From a bacterium (lineage in GTDB: Bacteria > Patescibacteria > Paceibacteria > Moranbacterales > UBA1568), in the NCBI GenBank assembly GCA_021821305.1, contig JAKACP010000001.1:62001-126000 (forward strand): a stretch of DNA of 64,000 nt. Direction: 5' to 3'. Made by a program: the position numbers and the translations under genes. Under the pieces are notes generated by a model. That model saw only the letters and a program-made list of their open reading frames with translations, searched no databases and had not been told where the DNA came from. Positions 57,465-64,000 of this stretch are shown here, in pieces. Position 1 is the stretch's first letter. The number at the start of each line of letters is the position of its first letter.

Positions 57465-57489
57465 ATCCCGAATCAAGTTCGGGATGAGC
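57465..57489. repeat. Dispersed palindromic repeat unit
   Basis: ATCCCGAA-TCAAG-TTCGGGAT, a palindrome of a kind widely found as dispersed repeats, lies between the holA stop and the GIY-YIG start. Confidence 0.6.
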
Positions 57490-57495
57490 TAAAGC

Positions 57496-58461
57496 TCAAA
57501 ACTTCTTCACGAAGAGCGTGAGGGCGAGTTCGGGGTCGATCCGGCCGACCTTGAGATCTGAGTCGAGCGAGGCGAGAAGCGAGAATCCGTCGCGAAGACG
57601 CGCGAGCGAAAACCCGGACATCCGCGAGAGCAGTTTCCCGACGACGAAGGGGTGCATACCCGTCGCCTTGGCGATATCCGCCGACCGCATGACACCGCGA
57701 TCGCACTCACCGCGGACCTTGAGGAGTTCGCGGAGCTGCCAGGCGAGGAGCCCGAACAGTTTCGGGACTCCGCCGGAATCCGCGCGCGATTCCTCGAGGA
57801 GCATCGTAGCCGCCTTGCCCCGGTCGCCCGACACAAGCGCGTCGAGCGCCGCGAACACCTTCTCCCTCGGATTCCCGGAGACGAAGCGTTCCACATCCTC
57901 AATCGAGACCTCTCCGGATTCCCGATACGAGGCGAGTGTCCTCGCGTAACCGGAAAGCGTTCCGGAGTCGCCCGGAAAAAGCGCTACGAGCCGATCGGCC
58001 GCCGCACGGGAAAACGATATATCCGCCGAGACGGCACGAGCCTCCTGAGTGAGGAACGTCCGCGCTTCCTCGGCGGACAGGATCGGAAATTCCTCGGTGA
58101 TATCGGCGTGTTTTTTCAGGAACGTCGCGAGCGGATCCTTGGCTTTCACCGCACTGTCGGAGACGAACAGGAATCGCGAGGAAGCGGCCGCACCCTTGAG
58201 CGCGTCGCATATCCGCTCCTTCTCGTCATCCGCCACGGAAAACGCGCTCCCGACATCGACGAAGCGCGGCGCGCCGAACAGATCGACCGCACCGGCATCG
58301 GCGAGGCGTTTCGCGACACGGAGCGGATCCTCGTCGGCATCGACCGAGACGGTCTCGCCTTCCGGGCATTCCTCGCGGAAGGCCCGTTTCAGCTCCGAAC
58401 GGCGCCGCATGAGGCGGAATCGGTCCTTTCCTGACAGGAAAATCATCATAGGATTCGTCAT
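57496..58461 (-). CDS. holA: DNA polymerase III delta subunit
   Basis: HolA opens the sliding clamp within the clamp loader. The 321-residue protein has the delta pattern: an N-terminal P-loop-like segment without Walker residues (MIFLSGKDRFRLMRRRSELKRA in part), DPLRVAKRLADAGAVDLFGAPRFVDV, a middle helical part and the C-terminal collar domain (LFGLLAWQLRELLKVR; HPFVVGKLLSRMSGFSLARLRD). Start at 58461 has GGGGGAGT just before it, with an extended -10 (TGG-TATACT) directly upstream, so the leader is very short. Copy B of the structured element lies ~70 nt upstream. Confidence 0.9.
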   Translation of the reverse strand: MTNPMMIFLSGKDRFRLMRRRSELKRAFREECPEGETVSVDADEDPLRVAKRLADAGAVDLFGAPRFVDVGSAFSVADDEKERICDALKGAAASSRFLFVSDSAVKAKDPLATFLKKHADITEEFPILSAEEARTFLTQEARAVSADISFSRAAADRLVALFPGDSGTLSGYARTLASYRESGEVSIEDVERFVSGNPREKVFAALDALVSGDRGKAATMLLEESRADSGGVPKLFGLLAWQLRELLKVRGECDRGVMRSADIAKATGMHPFVVGKLLSRMSGFSLARLRDGFSLLASLDSDLKVGRIDPELALTLFVKKF

Positions 58462-58470
58462 TACTCCCCC

Positions 58471-58479
58471 AGTATACCA
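58471..58479 (-). promoter_or_regulatory. Extended -10 promoter of holA
   Basis: Minus strand TGG-TATACT, 9 nt before the ATG, predicting an almost leaderless mRNA. Confidence 0.6.
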
Positions 58480-58530
58480 AAAGGACAGCATTCCTGCTGT
58501 CCTTCCGCCGTCACCCCGCTCCGAGAGGCG

Positions 58531-58725
58531 CTAGTAACTATCTCAAATCTCATGTCGAACTGAAATGCTGAAATTTCGAGCGAAAAAGCCGAAAAGCGCG
58601 GAGGGCTATCGGGATAACCCGACAAACTTTTCGGGTTTTGCAGCCGAAATTTCAGTGTTTCAGACGACAAGTGTGCGGGATTTTTGCTTGAAATACACGC
58701 GGTGAGATTTGAGATAGTTACTTAG
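58531..58725 (+). repeat. ~195-nt structured element, copy B
   Basis: The plus strand has a perfect 19-bp outer stem (GTAACT...ATCTCA with its complement at the 3' end), a second helix built from GTCG/CGAC, CTGAAA/TTTCAG and CTGAAATTTCG/CGAAATTTCAG, and a core with GGAGGGCTATCG, a TCGGG-ATAA-CCCGA hairpin, CCGAAAAG/CTTTTCGG and TTTGCAGCCGAAAT. It matches copy A (13214-13403, other strand) in layout and core. Its right end contains the TAA stop of the DUF3048 gene. Confidence 0.85.
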
Positions 58726-59831
58726 GCCTGCTCCCACTTGTACCCCGTTCCCGGCTCGACGACATTGACCCATATCTGTCCCGGAACGAACTTCACTTCA
58801 TTCCCGTTCTGATCGAGGAACAGGAGCTTGCTCGCTATGTTCGTCCGATCCTTCTTCCAGGTGCCGCGGGTCTGCTTGCCGTTCATGTAGTAGAACGCAT
58901 CCCCGGAGTCCACCTGGTCGCCCCACGGATCGCCGAACTTGAGGTTGTTGTACTGGCCCTCTATCTGCTCGGACTCGACGAAGATCGTCACGACATTCTT
59001 CGGGGCGATGCGGACACCGTTATTGCGATCGGTATCCTCGACGTTGCCCCACAGCCGCTTCCACGCGTTGGAATCCTTGTCATAGAAATATTCGACTTCT
59101 CCCGAACCCGGGTACCCGATACGCAGGTGCGCGCTCGACGGACGGTCCGCGAGCGGAGCCTCGTCCTGGTGCGGATACCCGGCGAACCGGTTCTCGAGAC
59201 CATACCCGAGCGCCTCGGATCGCGCGAAGGCCGCCTCGACATTGACGCGGCTCGTGTCCTCCACTTTCATGCCGTTCGTCCGTTCGGCTCGGTAGCAGAC
59301 ATCGGATCCGGCCGAATTTCCGGCCGCTCCGGTGCAATCGATGTTGTCGAGTATCCCCTCCTTGATCTTGTCGAGGGCGAAATGCGACCCGCCCCAGTGG
59401 ACATAGATCGCGTCGAGGCCCTTGGCAAGATGGAGGAAGTCATGCCGCGAGGAGCGGACCGCGCCGGCCTCTTTCGGGAGCGTGCACTGGTATACCGCCA
59501 TGAGCCGGTTGATGGTCGCGGTGATGACCGGCATCTCGAACACCATGTCCGCATCGGAGAATCCGGCGGCCGGGCGCGCGGAGAGGTCCGCCGGCTGCAT
59601 CACGGCCACCGGACGGCGATTCCAGTTCTCGCACGACACCCCGGAGAGCGCGCTCACCGGACCGGTGTTCACCGCCGCCTGCGGTCCGGACGAACCTGAA
59701 GACGGGTTTTCCATCTGTATCCGATTCACGTTGGCCTTGCGCATCGCGTCGCGGCCGTAGGTGAAATACACCGCGAGCCCGGCGATGGACATCGCGACGA
59801 TGGCGATGATCAGTTTCTGTTTCACTGGCAT
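58722..59831 (-). CDS. DUF3048 domain-containing membrane-anchored protein (YerB-like)
   Basis: The 369-residue protein has an N-terminal membrane anchor (7-24), a Ser/Gly-rich linker, and a DUF3048 domain with RPVAVMQPADLSARPAAGFSDADMVFEMP near 72 and GAVRSSRHDFLHLAKGLDAIYVHWGGS near 122. The C-terminal WVNVVEPGTGYKWEQ matches the usual end of YerB-like proteins. The domain faces outward; its function is unknown. The stop codon TAA falls inside the terminal repeat of structured element B, yet the protein end looks natural. An extended -10 (TGA-TACAAT) at 59868-59876 drives it. Confidence 0.88.
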   Translation of the reverse strand: MPVKQKLIIAIVAMSIAGLAVYFTYGRDAMRKANVNRIQMENPSSGSSGPQAAVNTGPVSALSGVSCENWNRRPVAVMQPADLSARPAAGFSDADMVFEMPVITATINRLMAVYQCTLPKEAGAVRSSRHDFLHLAKGLDAIYVHWGGSHFALDKIKEGILDNIDCTGAAGNSAGSDVCYRAERTNGMKVEDTSRVNVEAAFARSEALGYGLENRFAGYPHQDEAPLADRPSSAHLRIGYPGSGEVEYFYDKDSNAWKRLWGNVEDTDRNNGVRIAPKNVVTIFVESEQIEGQYNNLKFGDPWGDQVDSGDAFYYMNGKQTRGTWKKDRTNIASKLLFLDQNGNEVKFVPGQIWVNVVEPGTGYKWEQA

Positions 59832-59867
59832 AGGTTTTGGAAATATTCAAACATATTACAGGCGTAA

Positions 59868-59876
59868 TTGTATCAC
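59868..59876 (-). promoter_or_regulatory. Extended -10 promoter of the DUF3048 gene
   Basis: Minus strand TGA-TACAAT, about 37 nt before the ATG at 59831. Confidence 0.5.
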
Positions 59877-59983
59877 AGGCTGGCCATGACAAGGAAGCGG
59901 CGCGCTCGCGACTTGACTTTCCCGACGAAGTGCGTCAGAACCGGTGTGGAGTTCTTTTCCATTTCCCGAAAGGAGGCAGCGCC

Positions 59984-60520
59984 ATGAACGACCATTCCTA
60001 CGGACCATCGGCTGTCGTGAGCGATCCTGCGAGCGACCTCATCAACTCGATGCGGGATACGCTCGAAGAAGCGACCTGCCGCGCCAGAAGAGCGCTCGAA
60101 CGATACGATATATACGAGACGATCGCCGTCATCCATCGTGACGGCAGGGAACGTTTCTCGACCAAGGAGTTCTGTCTCCATGCCCTCGATTCCGTCCATG
60201 AGCAGCTTGAGCTCCGTCTCGCCGTGGCGATGTACGACGTCTTCGCGCCGTGCGTGGGTACGGATCATGAAAAATCACTTGAAAAAAGGTTCAAAGAAAG
60301 CCTGAGGAACAGTATCTTCATCCATGATGCGTCGAAAGGAGAAGAATGGCTCGGAGCGTCGGGGTCACCCACGCAAGCGCTCGAAAAGATCCGCTCGAAG
60401 GTACTGCCCCGGATGCTCAAGCTCGTGTCCGCGATCGAGGCGGCCACGACGATCGAGCGCCGAAAAGAAACCAAGGAAAAACCGGCGCTCCTCAAACCGC
60501 CGATGCTGGCGCTCAGATGA
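59984..60520 (+). CDS. Hypothetical helical protein
   Basis: No family is recognised for this 178-residue protein. It is predicted to be almost all helical, with LINSMRDTLEEATCRARRALERYDIYETI early, a middle HALDSVHEQLELRLAVAMYDVFAP stretch, and a C-terminal MLKLVSAIEAATTIERRKETKEK (quoted in short blocks: LEEATCRARRAL, EQLELRLAVAMY). There are no membrane helices. It has a strong Shine-Dalgarno (AAAGGAGG) and its own terminator, the same single-gene layout as the unknown gene at 8741. The start at 59984 is chosen from the Shine-Dalgarno. Confidence 0.75.
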   Translation: MNDHSYGPSAVVSDPASDLINSMRDTLEEATCRARRALERYDIYETIAVIHRDGRERFSTKEFCLHALDSVHEQLELRLAVAMYDVFAPCVGTDHEKSLEKRFKESLRNSIFIHDASKGEEWLGASGSPTQALEKIRSKVLPRMLKLVSAIEAATTIERRKETKEKPALLKPPMLALR

Positions 60521-60540
60521 GGGAAGCCGCAAACACGTAA

Positions 60541-60573
60541 GCCGCCTGACCAATGTGTCAGCGCGGCCTTTTT
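60541..60573 (+). terminator. Terminator after the 59984 gene
   Basis: GCCGC-CTGAC pairs with GTCAG-CGCGGC around a short loop, followed by five T. Confidence 0.75.
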
Positions 60574-60614
60574 CATACAAAAAACAAGGGCGCCCGGATA
60601 TTTCCGTGCGCCCG

Positions 60615-60836
60615 TCAGGGCTGTTGCTCGATTTTCGGACCGACGAAGAACCGCTGTCCTTCATGGTCGACTTCGCCGTAGATACGGATCGAATATCCGC
60701 TTTTCCGGAGATTGTCCTGCGAAAAGATGGAAAGATCGGGATACCCGTCCACCGGGGCGGGCGTCTCCGTGATTCCATGCGAAAGAACTTCCTTCACCCT
60801 CTGTTCGAGGGCATCTGTCAGCTTCAAGGGAAGCAT
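60615..60836 (-). CDS. Small hypothetical protein
   Basis: The 73-residue protein has an N-terminal helix (LKLTDALEQRVKEVLSHGI) and a short beta-rich C-terminus (GYSIRIYGEVDHEGQRFFVG). No family is recognised. A clear promoter (TTGACA-17-TATGTT) and AGGAG before the ATG at 60836 support expression. The promoter -35 overlaps the stop codon of the kinase-like gene, so this gene can be expressed separately from it. Confidence 0.65.
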   Translation of the reverse strand: MLPLKLTDALEQRVKEVLSHGITETPAPVDGYPDLSIFSQDNLRKSGYSIRIYGEVDHEGQRFFVGPKIEQQP

Positions 60837-60870
60837 TTTTCTCTCCTGTTTCGGTATGTTTTCGGTCTCA

Positions 60871-60899
60871 AACATAGCACATTTCGAGTGAATTGTCAA
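60871..60899 (-). promoter_or_regulatory. Promoter of the 60615 gene
   Basis: Minus strand TTGACA (60899-60894), 17-bp spacer, TATGTT (60876-60871). The -35 hexamer includes the stop codon of the upstream gene. Confidence 0.7.
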
Positions 60900-61795
60900 T
60901 ACTTCATGGCTGTTTCGAATTTCCGCTTCGCGTCCTTGATCGTCTCGAAGTCGCCGGCTTCGATGATATCGGAAACCTCCGAATCGAAATCGAAACGCCT
61001 CGCCTTCCCGAAGTCGATGACGCGAGGATCCAGGGTCTCCCAGTCGATCATGATATTCCGCGCATAGAGATCGAGGTGATAGATCTTCCGTTTGTGCATC
61101 TCGACGATGTACGCCTCGAGCTTGCGGAAAAATTCCTTGACGTCGAAGTCGCGGCGTTTCAGTTCCATGAGCGCGTCCGGTTGTCGGAGTACGACATCCT
61201 CGATGCTCAATCCCCGTATCCGCTCCATGCCGATCACGATGAGGTCCGCCTGATGCGCATGGAAATACGCGTGCGGTGTCCGGACGCCCTCCACCGAAAG
61301 ATCATTGAGGTCGCCGAGAAAGTTCACTTCCCGATGCACCGGATTCCCCTTCCGATACGCCCCTTCATCGTGCACGACCTTGTAGCATGCTTTGGGCCAT
61401 GTCCCGCTCTCGAACACTTTGGCGACCGCGCCCTCGCCGAGAAAATTCTCCGGGTCCGCGAGTGAGTTCCGTATATCGGCGATCTCCCGGCTCACGCATT
61501 CGAGGATCTTCTCGTCCTCCTGCTCGTGGAGCTCGGCATGCACGAGGTCCGCGTCGATGATATCGACGGCCGAGGCCTCGACGATCCCGTTACGGCGCTT
61601 CACGAAATCGTTGATTTTCTCATACGCCGGTTCCGCATCGAGCTCGGCATCGTCGATCTCGTTTTCGAGCCGCTCCGCGAGCTCGGCCGGCAAACCGCGG
61701 AGAAGTGCCTCGGACTGCGACTCATACCACGTGTCGGACCTCTCCGGGCCTTCCGCCTTCGCGATACCCGGTTGTGGGAAATATTCTCCGATCAT
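60896..61795 (-). CDS. Protein-kinase-fold protein (eukaryotic-like/RIO-type)
   Basis: The 299-residue protein has a helical, acidic N-terminus (1-110) and a kinase fold. Signatures in order: G-loop LGEGAVAKVFES (119-130), K139 in KACYKV, E156 in HREVNF, catalytic loop HLDLYARNIM with D242 and N247, and DFG at 261-263. All key catalytic residues are present, so it is probably active on proteins or small molecules. The C-lobe after DFG is short, which resembles RIO, lipopolysaccharide or aminoglycoside kinases more than full Ser/Thr kinases. It is encoded just downstream of polA (15 nt). Confidence 0.85.
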   Translation of the reverse strand: MIGEYFPQPGIAKAEGPERSDTWYESQSEALLRGLPAELAERLENEIDDAELDAEPAYEKINDFVKRRNGIVEASAVDIIDADLVHAELHEQEDEKILECVSREIADIRNSLADPENFLGEGAVAKVFESGTWPKACYKVVHDEGAYRKGNPVHREVNFLGDLNDLSVEGVRTPHAYFHAHQADLIVIGMERIRGLSIEDVVLRQPDALMELKRRDFDVKEFFRKLEAYIVEMHKRKIYHLDLYARNIMIDWETLDPRVIDFGKARRFDFDSEVSDIIEAGDFETIKDAKRKFETAMKY

Positions 61796-61810
61796 ATTCG
61801 CTTTCGTTCC

Positions 61811-64000
61811 CTATATCTCTCCCCAATTCTTGCCGACCGCGGTCTCTGCGACGAGCGGGACGCGGAGCGCATATGCCGCCGCCATTTCCTTTTTCACTTC
61901 GGCCGCGAATTCCTCGGCGATATCTTTCTTTACTTCGAAGATGAGCTCGTCGTGCACCTGAAGCAGCATCTTTACCCGGAGCGCTTCGTCTGACGATGCG
62001 GACGGGCGAGCATCCTTATTGTACCGCGAAACGAGAGCGTGCGCACGGAGCATCGCGAGTTTCATGATGTCCGCGGCCAGGCCCTGTACCGGCATGTTGA
62101 TCGCCATCCGCTCGCCGGCGCGCACGAGCGCCGGGTTGCCGCTCGCCATTTCCGGCACGTAGCGCCGCCGCCCGAGCTCGGTCTCCACATAGCCCTTCTC
62201 CTTGGCGGAGATCTTCATATCTTCCATATACTTCGCGACACCGGGGAATTTCTCGAAATACATCGCGATGAAATCGGCCGCCTTCTTCTGGTCGATACCG
62301 AGGTTCTGCGCGAGTCCGTACGCGCTCATGCCGTACATGAGTCCGAAGTTGAAGACCTTGGCCTCGCGGCGCTGGTCCGGCGTTACGTCTTCCGGCTTCA
62401 CGTCGTAGACCGCCGACGCGGTCGCGCGGTGCACGTCCTGTCCGCGCTCGAACGCCGAGACGAGGTTGGCATCGCCCGAGAGATGCGCCATCACCCGGAG
62501 CTCGATCTGCGAATAGTCCGCGCCGACGAGGGAGAACCCTTCTTCCGCCACGAACGCGCTCCGTATCGCCTCGCTCCACTTCTCCCGCGCGGGGATATTC
62601 TGCAGGTTCGGCTCGGTCGACGAAAGCCGACCGGTCGCGGCCACGGCCTGCTGGTAGGTCGTGTGGAGCCGGGATTCCCGGTCCACGAGCGCCGGGAAGG
62701 CATCGAGATAGGTCGTCTTCAGTTTGAACAGCTCGCGCGCTTCCTCGATGAGCCCGATGATCGGATACTCGCGGAGCTTCTCGAGTTCCGACGACGCGGT
62801 CGAGAGGCCCGTTTTCGTTTTTTTGATACCGGCCGTGGGGATATGGAGATCGCCGAAGAGGATCTCCGCGAGCTGTTTCGGGGAATTGATATTGAACTCC
62901 CGCCCGGCGAGGTCGTAGATCTTCTTTTCGATCGCCGAAAGTTCGGTACCGAGCTCGCCGGAGAGCTTCCTGAATTTTTCCGTATCGAGCCTGATGCCAT
63001 ACTCCTCCATTTCGGCGAGTATCGGGATGAGCGGCATTTCGACCTCCGTGAAGAGGCGTCCCATATTCCACTCGGAGTCCTGCTCGTCGCAGATCGTCTG
63101 GAGCCGTTCCGACAGCCTCACCGAGAGATCACGGAGGGAAAGCGCCTTGGTCTCGAGCGCCTCTTCGCCGAGTTCGGCGATGACGAGGTGGTCGAACTCG
63201 ACCCGCGTTCCGGCCTGGAGGAGATACGCCGCAAGCATCGCGTCGGATGCGATTCCTCGGAGCACGATACCCTCTCTCTTCAGGACGTGCCAGGCCGCCT
63301 TCGCATCATAGAAAATCTTCCCGCGATTCTCGTCCTCGAAAAATCCCTTGAGCGGTTTCTTCGTCTCCTCGTTCCATTCGATGACAATGTTTTGTACGTT
63401 GTCACCCCGGACCCGATCCGGGGTCTGAACTCCCGCTTTCGCGGGAATGACAGGATTGAAAGCCACCTCCACCTTCGCGATTCCCGCACCGCCGAAGAGC
63501 GACGCCTCGCCCGAATGGATCCACACCGCCGCATCCCCTCCGATTTCCCCCAGGAACTTCTCCATCTCGGATTTTTCTTTCAGTACTTTTGTTTTCTTGC
63601 TTCTTATTTCCTGTTTTTTTGCATTTGTTTCTTGTTTCTTGTTTCCCGTTTCTTGTTCATTGCCCACTGGCAGCCGTTTCAGGAGACTCCAGAATTCGAA
63701 TTCCCTCAGGAGGGCCGCGACCTTCTCGCGGTCATAGTCATGGGCCACGCAGGCCATCGCGTCGAATGATACCGGGGCATCCGTCCGGATCGTCCCGAGG
63801 TCCTTGGAAAAAAACGCGCTCTCTCGCTCCGCTTCGAGTTTTTTGCGTACCGACTCCTTGATATCCGGAAGTTTTTCATATATCGCCTCGAGTGTCCCGT
63901 GCGCCTTGAGGAGATCCGTCGCGGTCTTGGCGCCGATGCCGGATACGCCGGGAATATTGTCCGACGCATCGCCGGCGAGACCCTTGTAGTCGGGGATCGC
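61811..64000 (-). CDS. polA: DNA polymerase I, C-terminal ~730 residues (cut by window edge)
   Basis: This repair polymerase has, at the right edge, part of the 5'-3' exonuclease domain (DYKGLAGDASDNIPGVSGIGAKTA), and the polymerase domain with motif A SLVGADYSQIELRVMAH, motif B RREAKVFNFGLMYGMSAYG and motif C QVHDELIFEV. The intermediate 3'-5' exonuclease-like domain lacks obvious catalytic acidic motifs. It carries an exactly 51-nt palindromic insertion at 63400-63450, read in frame as a VIPAKAG-type peptide, and a low-complexity Lys/Gln/Asn linker at about 63575-63660. The frame is open to base 64000; the N-terminus lies outside. Confidence 0.95.
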   Translation of the reverse strand, partial: AIPDYKGLAGDASDNIPGVSGIGAKTATDLLKAHGTLEAIYEKLPDIKESVRKKLEAERESAFFSKDLGTIRTDAPVSFDAMACVAHDYDREKVAALLREFEFWSLLKRLPVGNEQETGNKKQETNAKKQEIRSKKTKVLKEKSEMEKFLGEIGGDAAVWIHSGEASLFGGAGIAKVEVAFNPVIPAKAGVQTPDRVRGDNVQNIVIEWNEETKKPLKGFFEDENRGKIFYDAKAAWHVLKREGIVLRGIASDAMLAAYLLQAGTRVEFDHLVIAELGEEALETKALSLRDLSVRLSERLQTICDEQDSEWNMGRLFTEVEMPLIPILAEMEEYGIRLDTEKFRKLSGELGTELSAIEKKIYDLAGREFNINSPKQLAEILFGDLHIPTAGIKKTKTGLSTASSELEKLREYPIIGLIEEARELFKLKTTYLDAFPALVDRESRLHTTYQQAVAATGRLSSTEPNLQNIPAREKWSEAIRSAFVAEEGFSLVGADYSQIELRVMAHLSGDANLVSAFERGQDVHRATASAVYDVKPEDVTPDQRREAKVFNFGLMYGMSAYGLAQNLGIDQKKAADFIAMYFEKFPGVAKYMEDMKISAKEKGYVETELGRRRYVPEMASGNPALVRAGERMAINMPVQGLAADIMKLAMLRAHALVSRYNKDARPSASSDEALRVKMLLQVHDELIFEVKKDIAEEFAAEVKKEMAAAYALRVPLVAETAVGKNWGEI
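63400..63450. repeat. Double-hairpin dispersed repeat inserted in polA
   Basis: GTCA and TGAC ends flank two hairpins, CCCCGGA/TCCGGGG and TCCCGC/GCGGGA. The unit is 51 nt, a multiple of three, so the polA frame is kept. Units with this sequence type are common intergenic repeats in other bacteria. Confidence 0.75.
63575..63660. repeat. Low-complexity AT-rich tract inside polA
   Basis: On the minus strand it is a degenerate A-rich simple repeat (AACAAGAAACAAGAAAC type) encoding Asn/Lys/Gln/Glu-rich residues between domains. Its composition differs sharply from the surrounding GC-rich gene. Confidence 0.7.

Noticed and set aside
62039..63769. 576-codon plus-strand frame
   Set aside because: Antisense shadow of polA, with no ribosome-binding site or domain content.
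1..64000. CRISPR array or rRNA operon
   Set aside because: No regularly spaced direct repeats with unique spacers and no rRNA-like conserved segments were seen.
1..64000. TGA recoded as glycine (Gracilibacteria/Absconditabacteria code)
   Set aside because: TGA ends genes such as thrS at natural C-termini, and no in-frame TGA is needed inside conserved genes.

Overview
The window looks like a chromosomal segment of a candidate-phyla-radiation bacterium (Patescibacteria, Parcubacteria-like), with fairly high GC in its core genes. Supporting this are an array of small VirB2-like type IV secretion pilins, a PrgI/VirB4/VirB6 gene block, DUF4012, DUF4446 and DUF3048 proteins, a FemX-type peptidyltransferase, short versions of ThrS, MurE and IF-2, and very few metabolic genes. 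TGA is used as a normal stop, so the recoded Gracilibacteria/Absconditabacteria are unlikely. The phylum placement is inference from gene content.

Layout. Positions 1-4.6 kb: 5' part of rpoB (minus strand, cut by the window edge), a short TsaB-like protein, an anchored amidase and two small membrane proteins. 4.7-11.3 kb: tRNA-Gly(CCC), tRNA-Gly(UCC) and tRNA-Pro(UGG) with tRNA remnants carrying a GC-rich palindrome, a DUF4012 gene with thrS, an RNHCP zinc protein, an FKBP isomerase, an FNR-type flavoprotein and HU. 11.4-19.1 kb: rny, gpmI, clpP, tig, ppa, nusA; nusA has a near-consensus promoter followed by a terminator-like leader hairpin. 19.4-21.5 kb: two unknown membrane proteins with their own promoter and terminator. 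21.5-25.9 kb: five VirB2-like pilin genes, a solute-binding lipoprotein and a methyltransferase. 26-31 kb (plus strand): tRNA-Ser, a DUF4446 gene, infB, cca, tRNA-Pro(CGG), a GIY-YIG gene, tRNA-Leu. 31-42.1 kb (minus): core of the type IV secretion-like machine (large surface protein, CPBP-like protein, VirB4 ATPase, TraC-like N-domain, PrgI, VirB6-like). 42.2-47.4 kb: a lipoprotein, then a lower-GC block (Nudix, GreA-like, cupin-like, thymidylate-kinase-like, GNAT, metallophosphoesterase) that looks acquired. 47.5-64 kb: LysM/CHAP hydrolase, Xer recombinase, sigma-70 factor, UvrD helicase, PAP2-like protein, MurE-like ligase, FemX, ruvA, rpsT, GIY-YIG, holA, DUF3048, small unknown proteins, a protein-kinase-like protein, and polA running off the right edge.

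How it fits together: the pilin array plus VirB4/PrgI/VirB6 should form an envelope-spanning pilus or DNA-transfer apparatus. The amidase, LysM/CHAP, MurE, FemX and DUF4012/DUF3048 proteins serve the cell wall and surface. The remaining genes are mostly information processing.

The most unusual content is non-coding. Two copies of a ~190-nt element (13214-13403 minus, 58531-58725 plus) keep their unpaired core but have diverged in their stems with compensatory changes on both arms, which suggests a structured RNA or structure-selected mobile repeat. Separately, a ~20-bp GC palindrome sits at the same T-loop position in two tRNA fragments, with a partial copy in a third. Other dispersed palindromes lie inside reading frames, including an exactly 51-nt in-frame insertion in polA.
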